Assembly: GCF_028389875.1 (NCBI RefSeq)
Contig: NC_084666.1
Span: 64,984,422 to 65,048,421, forward strand
Source: Rhea pennata
Taxonomy: Eukaryota; Chordata; Aves; Rheiformes; Rheidae
Reading direction: 5' to 3'
Length of the DNA: 64,000 nt
Part shown: positions 51,301-61,000 of the stretch, piece after piece
Layout: each line of letters opens with the position of its first letter
Position numbering within the stretch: position 1 is the first letter of the stretch
Made by a program: the position numbers and the translations under genes
Notes under the pieces: model-generated
The model's input: only the letters and a program-made list of their open reading frames with translations
What the model was told of the DNA's origin: nothing
The model's database searches: none

Positions 51301-51969
51301 ATGCCAAGAGGATCAAATTGCATGTTATTGTAACAGAATCAGCATTATACTTTCAGTGCTAAGGTAGTTATTTCTTTGTTAATATTATAGGGGCTAAAAC
51401 AATTTTATCCATTTTGAAATATGAAACAGATTCATAGCTAGGTCAATTTTTTAAATACTATCCATCTCTATATGCATTACAAACTTTCAAATATGGTTGT
51501 TTATCTGAGAAGAGTCTTAAAACCAAATAACATTCTTGAAAGCCTTTCAAAAATGCAGAGGTTATTAAATTAAGACAATGATAATCTCTAAATTACTTTC
51601 CTGTATACAGCTATCAAAGGACTTCTGATCTCTGCTCCAGCATAATGTCTACATAGTATTTGGAAATATATTGTACATATATGCTTATATACATACTGAC
51701 CTATATAGTGACAAAGGACAGACTCAGGACGTATGTTTTCAGTTGGCTTGAAAAGAGCAAAGGAATGCAGCAAGGTTGTTAAAAATCTTAGTGAATTGAA
51801 CCAGACTGTGCTCTTACTGAATGCTGGCCAGACTGAGGAAAGAGTCAAGTGGAGAATTCTTCTAAGTGGATGGGCAAGTGAGGGGGAAAAAGAAGTCAAG
51901 AAGTCCTTAAAGTTACACTAGCAGATGCCAGTTCTGCTGAAAATAGGCTGGAACAAACTCTGATGAGTG

Positions 51970-52000
<31 letters not shown>

Positions 52001-55000
52001 TGCAGGAGCTTAAATAGCATGGGCTTCAGCTGATCACAGAGTTTCCCAAAGAAGTAGCATCAAACATCATATAAAGTCACTTCACTCCATACACCAATAC
52101 TTTGTGATCTATTTCATAAGAAACCATATATACAAGGTACTTGGTTAAAGGCCTGTTTAAAATGATTCTTATTCTGCATTAGCAGCAGGTACCATATGCA
52201 TAGCCTTTATGAATCCTATGTTGCAGGCTCCACAAATACAAACCTTTCTCTGGACAGCATCTTCTATTCATAGCTTGTGACTACACAGTTTTTCTAGAAA
52301 TTGCAATTTTGTTGAGGAAAAGGTGCTCTTTGAACTCTCAGCTGAAAATGAAAATGGGTATCATCGAGCCATGATCTTTCAGGCAAAAGAGCTATCCTTC
52401 TTAATTTTAGTTTTGCTGAGTAAGATGCAAATCTCGTATGTGCTCACTGGGCTGGCTGATATTCTCACCATAGCTGTCTGAGAGGCTGGATGAAGTCATC
52501 TTTAAGACTGAATTTAACCTTGATGTGGAGATCCATGCAATTCCAGGTTGTTATCATGGAAAATATCTGTTTCTGGTTGCTACTGCTTTTGGAGGTGGCA
52601 GTAACAGTGCACCAGGGGATTGCTCCAGGGATTATGATTACACAGCATCCTATACTGCAGCATGGGGAAGCAGAAGCTCCTATTCCAGCCTAGGTCTGAG
52701 AGCAGAAATAAAAGAGGTAGGGTCTAAGCTGCTCTCGAGGGAAGTACATTTATGCAGGCTTTATGCAAGCGCAGTGAAAGTGTCAGAAGTGTATCTGCCT
52801 TCCCACTCTACTCTCTGGAATCCTGGCATGTCCCCTTCCCAGAAAGTTAGCTCTGGACCCATTCCTGGCACCATCCCACTCTCACACTGACATTTGTGCT
52901 TGGTTAAGATTATCTGTAAACAGAACGTGGGTGAATTCAGATCTTGGCGTCACCTCGTCCTCCGCCCCCGGTGCTTACCTGCTTGTTTCTCAGAGGCTGA
53001 ATCACTTCCCTGATGCAGAGATCCAGGTCATTGATAAAGTCTTTTTCTGTCTGTATCAGTTCTGCAATGATTTTCATCCTCTTGGCCATCATCTGTCTGG
53101 TGATTTGCTCTTCGTTCTCCTGGGGTGAGGTGGCAGAGGATGAGGACTCAGCCTGCGGGGCCATTTTTTCTGTTTAAAAGAGTATTAGAGGAGTGTCACG
53201 ACTTCATCATCCTGAGGGAAAGAAACATTAACTAGGGCCTGTGGGAAACTCCCAAATCTTCCTAGGGGAGCAAGAAAAGAACCAGGAGAAATAGCAATGC
53301 TGGATCAGACTGAGGGTCATCCAATCTCCTTCTTCTAAGAGTGGTTACAGGTTTGGGGAAGGAAACCCTCCAGCTGACAGTAAGGGGATAACCTATTGTA
53401 GGGTACCTCTTCTTTAATACTGTATATGTAGGCAGAAATTTTCCATGGAGCATAAAATAGATCCTTGTCACACTGAAATCCAAGAGGGGCTGTATACCAC
53501 ATTCCCTTCTGCTCCTTTGAAAATATAGTCTCAGCCTAAAGTCTATTAAGATTTGGGCTATGGGAGAAAACATGCTCCTGTGAAGGAAAAAGTCTGTGTT
53601 TACCATAAATAAGTTTCACTGGAATAATCTTTGCTCTAGAAAATGTAATGTTGAGGTCTGTTTTATAGGAGGCTGAGGGCGGTAGGTACTGAGAAATGTA
53701 CTTTCAAGTGATAATAATGATACTAATGATGACAATGGAACTTGTAATTCTGTTTAAAAGGATTCATTTGAAAGAGATAAAGGAATTACAGGATAATATG
53801 GGAAAAGCTTTAGTGATCGATAATAACATTTCTTGAGGCAGGAAAGATCACTGGAATCAGGATACTTTTCCATATCTAAAACCTAGAACATCTGTTTTGT
53901 TCCAAATACATGGAAACGCAAGAGAATCTTCTATAGACTGGTAGTTTACATATGTTACAGGACTTGAAAACAGCCTACTTATCCATAACGATAGTCTTCC
54001 CTTTTGCTAGCTCATAAGCCACCCTGCAGACGTTTGTGTCAGCTGTGCAAAGGGCACACAATTTTATGTGTCTACATGGACAGTGTGCCTATTTTTCATT
54101 GGAGAAAAAACAAGTGAAAGACACCAGCGGATATTCGGGTGTTTTACTGCTAGCCACAAGATGGTGTAGAGTACCAGCAAAGACGGACATATCGCTACTG
54201 TATTCATCTCTGCATTACCTAGCTTGTGGCTTGCCAGCGTGAGGCTTATTGCTCAGTGGCAAAGGACGTGAATCTCTGATGAGGATCAGACTGTTATGCC
54301 TTTCTGTCCACTTCCCGCAGGAAGTGTATTGTACGAAGAGCTGATATCAAGCAGCATCTGATGCTTTGCCAGCTGATAACCGATACGGAATGTATTGAAG
54401 TTATTGAATTAATTTTCAAGGGCAAGGTTATGAATGTGCAGTGAGCTTCGAAGCTCACCAATACAATGAAGGTCAAGCCTGTAGATTGACAACCTAGAGC
54501 TGGACTTCTTCTAAGGATACCAAGTGACTTTGGTTTCCTAAGAGAGTGGGCTTTGAGCTGTCAACCACTGAGAGCTGTAAAATGTTATAAAACCACCGTA
54601 CCATCCTCAGGCCCTTATACAATTATGCTGACCACTGATACACAGAAAGGATAATTTTGTTATTAATCTTTCTCCTGTCAGACTTCTGGTCAGACAGGTG
54701 CAGCCGTAACTACTGTTTTAAATACTGCTTTTGGGGCTGCACCTCTCCCTCTGTACTGATAGTTTTAAAAAGTGAGTACCAGGATCCAAGGTGAATCCGG
54801 GGAGCCTGTTGTTCAGATGTTTTTCCATTGAGATATACTTCCTTTCATTAAAACAACCACTGCTTTTACCTTTGAGTTTTTAGCCTTAAAGCCTCCGTAT
54901 AATGAAGGTGTAAACATTCTGTCCTCAAGTTCATACACAGACAATACAATGGAAATATGAGCAGGATGTTTTTCCCTCTTCAAGGCCTCAGCTATCAAAA

Positions 55001-58000
55001 GACTTTTCAACTGAATTCTGCTGTAGTGAGTACATACTAGTGCAAGCGTAGGGGTTGCACAGTTGCATCCCCTTCTGCAATGCTCATCCACCAAAGATGC
55101 TGGGCAGCGGAAGAAATAAACTGTCCTTATTTTGGTGAAGAGGAGAGCAAAAGAAGTTCTGCTACCACTTCATGGCTCCCCCTAAGCAATGTCCTACCAG
55201 GCTCTTGGAATCAGACATCCTCGCCTGCTGCTTACATGCTAAAATGGTAAAATAACTACCTCTAAACCTCTACAATCATAACCTCTAAAAAAATATGGTA
55301 TGTAACCACACTTATAAACTTGCAGTGAACGATGTGACATCCATTTCAGTTCCATTTCTGCACCAAAATCAAAATTCTTCTTGAGATCAGGTGTGAAATG
55401 GTGTGTGTGGGGGGGTGCGTGTGCCTGCATTTGTGTGATTGTTTGTGAGAGCGGAACAGGATAATTCCTAAAGAAGTACAAAGAGGACAGGACAATCTGG
55501 AAGATTTAAAAGTGTCATTTTGTCTTAGATGCAGCACTATTAGGACATTAGATGGAATGTGAAGGTAAACACAAGATGCTCTGCAAAGGAACTTTCTAAT
55601 CCCTTCTACCAGTGGCAGGGGAGGGCATTATATGAACAAAATAAAGCCAGAGTATCCCACTTCAGACTTGAAGTTGCAATCCCGAGAGTGGTTGTTCTTT
55701 CAGTTTATGTCATTAGATCGCCTTGATTAAATCTGATACCTGAATTATGTCAGGATTCATCTGTTATCCTTATTGCATGATAGATAATAATGCCAGGAAA
55801 TAGAAACTGTTCTCAGCAGGAAGAAGTAACTATGAGAAATATCAGGTAAATGTTGTTTCTTTACAGCAAACATATTTTTAATAAATGTATCCTTTTGTTA
55901 AAAGTAATATAATTTTCCATTTTACTCAGTATGTTCGCTTTTTCATTTCAGACATGTCTGTCTCTATAGAACGCAAGAGCAAGATACTGAAGTGATCACA
56001 GCCAAAACCTGTGATTTTGTGTTCAGCCAATTGCTTTTGACCAGTTTGAGATCATTAGTAGCTTGCAGAAATCCTTGTGGAATGAGTCAAAGTTTAATGA
56101 ATGCAGAAACATCAAGTGCATATTTGGAATATAAGCAGGCTTGTTTCTACCTGCTATGTGTATCAACAGCCAAACAGTTTGAGAGAGAGGATTAGCAAGA
56201 GGAGACACTGCTGAGGCTTAACCATTGCAATAAGAATTTGGCTCTCCCTGTCCTTGGAGATGCCACGTTTAGGAAAAAAAGGAAAAACTACTTGTTGAAT
56301 GGTTATGTTGCTGTCTTAAGACATCAATTATGTCTTAAGAGCAGTTTACAAAAATGTAGTTGGTACTTTTAATAGACACAAAAATGGATAGTGAAATGTA
56401 GTCCTTGCAACTGTTGCTTTGCAGCGTTAGTTACCTGCAGTGGTTGCCTTGCTCCAGGACTTTGCTTGGTGAGGAAAAGGAAGATGATGACTTTGGTTTA
56501 TCAGCTGAGCTACTGAAGTACATAGCTCTAGTCACACAACATGAGAGGTTCTCTATAATGACATGGACAAAGCAGCTACATGTATTAGAAAAGCAATTTT
56601 TTAAAAAAAATATTACGTCTAAAAATATCCCCCAGATGGAGACATCCAGCAAGACAATGAGAGCACGGAGGAACAGAGACTGCAAGGGGCCAATGCTGCT
56701 CTCTTCTAGGCCCGACGGGAGTTATTGGGGGATCCACAACAGCTGACTGGAGAAGCCAGAGCAGACCTACCAGATCTATGCGTGCAGATTCCCCAGGCTT
56801 TCCCGCCCTATGGAGTGAGCAGCTCCGAGAGGACTGTTCTGTCCCTCCTGCCTCCCAGGGAGATGGTCACTCTGGATATTGCATTTGCCCCTAGCGTCAG
56901 GGCTCATAAAATTGGTCTCAGCATCCAATGCTTCCATTTTATCTGGAAGGGAAGTTGCTTCAACTGCAGCAAACGCACCAGCGTCAAGGCACGGAGTGAG
57001 TAACAGGCCGCTTTGTTACTTGAGCAGTAGTTTGAGGACTCCGAAGGAACGCAAATTCCATGCTCGCGCTGTGCACAGAGGGGAATTTTGCCTGGCACAT
57101 GGGAGCAATGAAGGCATGAGTTATCACAGCATGACAAACAAATTACAGTGTTACTGTGTTTTCACATGTGAAACCTGAATCTCACACTACCTTAGATAAA
57201 ATTATTCTTCTGCAGAAGCGAGTCCTCAGATAGCCGGTACCCTCAGATAACCCAGAGATTATACATGGGAATGTACACCATTTTTTATCAGCTGGATTTG
57301 TAAGTGAAATACAGGCAGCCAAATCCAGAGACCGCTGCTTTGGCAACTCCCCTCTCCTCGGCATCTCCCCTGGCGGTACCTCTGCAGCTCAGCCCTGGCA
57401 CTTTTCCGCAGGCAAAGTGGGAAGGGGGAGGTGTGGAAGCCGCTTGTGGGTGCTGGGAAGGCTGTGGAGAGGCAGATGTGGGGCTTCTCTCGAGTGAAGG
57501 GCAGCAGGAGCCCGACGCGGGACAAGCCAAGGGAATGGACGCATGTACTGCTGCATGAGGGGGCAGAAGCGCATCACAAAAGCTAAGACCGAAGCAATTT
57601 TATTCCAGATCCCTCTCCTCTCCCGAGGGAACACTTGATAGTGGTGACATGAAGGTGGCTTCACCAGTCTTGCACTGGAATTATTACGGTGCAAACCGGA
57701 AGAACTAGGTCTGCTGAACTCAAATTTGGGCACACAAATACAAAAGGATTGAGCAGGGGTTGTGGATAAACATCCTTCTCTTTACTTCCACATGCGTACA
57801 ACGTCTGTATTGTTCAGGTACAGGCTTTTTGCACATAGGCTGTGAGTTATATATGCAAAAAGCCCCTTTTTTGAACACAGGAGGAGAATGCTGCAGGACC
57901 AGAATGACCTTGCACCAGTCTTCCTGGGCAACAGGTTTTCTCATAACATCAGCATTGGAAACTTACTCACAATTAGGTCATTCAATCTTTGATCATTTTT

Positions 58001-61000
58001 TGCTCCGTAAAGTACAGAAAATATTTACATTCAATATGCAAGGTCTTTCTTCAATTCCTTGACAGCCGACTGCTTTAATTATACGTGTGCTGACAGGACT
58101 ACAGAGAGATCCCATGTGGCCGCGGAGGAAGGGAAGAAAGCTTATCATCAGGTGACAGAAGAATACCCTTATTGTTAGCGCCAATACTTGCAAATCAACC
58201 TTTCCAGTGCGTCCCAGACCGGCACAAATATACCGCTCATGGGGTAGGGAGCTAATACGTTAATAACGCAAGAACCGAGGAAGGACTTCTCCTGGGATAC
58301 ACGCACCTCAAGATTTGTCACGGATTAGCCCTAAGAATTGCAGGGTGGGTAACCCACAAAGTACACTATTTTGGTTAACACAATGTTATTGCTATGCTCA
58401 GAAAAGGAACCTTAAACCTCTCTGGGTCTTAGTCTTCCCTCCCTTAGCCCAGCTGTCGTTACTGCTTACAGTGTTACAGTACCTAGGAACCCTAAGCCAT
58501 GCAGTAGGACTTTATTGTGCTACGTGCTGTGCAAACACGGCAGCACAAAACGGATCTGGCTCTGAGAAGATGAGATCGCTTCCCAACCTGCCTGTCACTG
58601 CAGTAAGTTCACAGGATGACTCCAGATTCACTATGGTGCAAGTTAACACAATTAGGTCCTCTAAACTCAAATTTGCACACGCGAAAGTAAAGGGATTTGT
58701 TGGATTTTGATTTTTCATCACATTGCACAGTGGTATATGTTCATGAACCTATCTTCCACACTTCAGGAAATAGTGCAGTCTTTTACTTCTTAACAGTACT
58801 TCAGCTGAAAAGCAAACCAGCTGCTCCAAAGATCAATACATTTAGCAATGAAATAAAATATTAACTGCATTGTGCTACATGCAAAGTTAATCAGTAAGTA
58901 TAGGCCAAAGAAGGAACTGCGAAGAGTCACATAGGATCTTTGCTACCGGCAGGAGATGCCAAAGCAGAGAGGCTGTGCAAATTGCCATTTTCCACAGGAA
59001 GAAGCAGTGCTGCGCTGTGCAGGGTGGACAGGAGGACAGAGGGGTGGAAGAAGCTGCTGTGCTTGTGATGGAGTGATTGGGGGGATGAGTTTCCTCCAAC
59101 TGGGCTTTAATACACCCAGGGTTAGCAGCTTTCTAGGAATCTCTATAACTTCATAGGTTTCAGCTTAATTTGTGGTGTTGGTTATTTCTCATAACTGCAT
59201 CAAACGCAGACAATTTTGGGTTCAGATATGAGACTCTGAGGTAATGTATTGTGGTAGCTGTGTGACTTGAATCAGTGTACTTATCGGTACAACACTGCTG
59301 TACTTCAAATTAAAGTATGTGCAAATTATTTAACAGTACAGTTGACCCATCCACAGCTGAAGTTATAAGGAAGTTAATATGTAATAGATTTTTAGCACAA
59401 GGAATATTTTCAAATTATCTATTATCATGCTGGACACTGCAAATTTTGATCTCAGATTCATTCTGGAAACTCACCATTTTGCATAATTCATTTCTTAGAT
59501 CAAGGACAAGTCTGGTATATGATTATTGACAAAAACGAACAACCTCTCCAAAACCAAACATACTGTGAAGGATGTTTTAAATCTCTTTCTCTGGTCTTCC
59601 CTTTTTGGTTTATACCCTCTACCCTTATGATTCATCACATCTCTCTCTGCCCTGATCTTGCAAGCATTTATATGTCAAAAACTGCATCAAGCATCCCTCT
59701 CTTAATGAAGTACATAGGTATTCACAGGATGGTAGCTTTAGGTTAATTTAAACATGGATCCCAACTTTAATGTAACATACAGATATTAATAAATGTATTA
59801 TTAGAACTGATACTGATAGATGAGACCAACTCCTACCAGCTAAACAGCTACAGATTATACTTTTGAAAACAGAGACGCTAAATACCATTTTGTGTTGCCA
59901 TTGCTTAAGGAGAGTAGCAAGTTCTTCAGTCCTGCAAGAAGGATATATTTGCAGGATTTTCTAGTGACTGTAGAGCAGAGCACTGCATAGGAATATCACA
60001 GATACTGTGTCTATCTACTCCCTTAAAATGACCCTCAGTATTATTTATCCATCACAAATATTAGTGAATTTATCTTCTTTGACTCCCTCCTTCCCTCTTG
60101 AGAAAAGTGATGCTTGCATCCAGCTGATGGAGTACCCTAGCACAAAGATATATATGGCTTGATCCGAGTATTCCTGGACCAGTCCAAGAACAAAACTACA
60201 ATCTAGGTGCTAGATAACTGTGTAATTGTATCATTAACCTGCCATTTGATAGTAATGCCTTATTTTACCCTTATTTAAAATGAGGGTGATGGTACCTATA
60301 CAGGATGTGTTGAAAAAGATGCCCTAGTGTTTGCCAAGCTCTTAGAGAATATAATGGTTACTTTGCACGTTGTTTCCTCTTTAGAACGAGTAAAAGCTGG
60401 TAGCTTTGAATGCCATTCACACCAGATAAGGTATTGAAGAGGTATTTCTGGTACAATAATTAACCATGAAAAGGCTTATTTGTGTTTTTAATTAAATTCC
60501 CAATTTTAAAGGGAAAAAAAAAAAGCTTTCAAAGATTTGCACCTTTAACAATGCAGTTGTTTTCATGTTTGCAGATTTACAGAGCAAACCATCTTGACTA
60601 CTTTGGGGATCCAATCCGGAAAGCAGGCTCCCTGTTTCACCCTTTTTAGAGAAGAGTTTGGATTCCTTCTGTATAAAAGCGAAACAAAGGGAAATGCAAG
60701 AGCAGAAACTGAATTGTCAGGATTTTTATACCTGCCTGCCTGCCTGCTTGCTTTTTGGCTCATTGGCTTTTATTTGTGGACCCGTATTTCTAACATAGTC
60801 AACAGCGCTTCAAGGATACACTTCAGAGCTGGTGGGAAAGGCCACGTGGCGACAGCATGATTTTTACTCAGGGAACCACATAAACGTGACAGAGGGCTGG
60901 AAGGCACCTTGCAAGGCGTCCTGTCCACGCCTCACCTCGCACCAATGCGCTGCGCTCCCGACCTCGGCCTAAGGGTGCAAAGACAGCTCGCCACCCGCGC

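Noticed and set aside
52525..52890. Plus-strand open frame of 121 codons in ARHGEF38 intron 2
   Set aside because: No recognisable domain, antisense to the host gene and no initiation or splice context.
56405..57003. Overlapping plus-strand frames in ARHGEF38 intron 1
   Set aside because: Short, unrelated to any family I know and without supporting signals; similar chance frames occur on the other strand.
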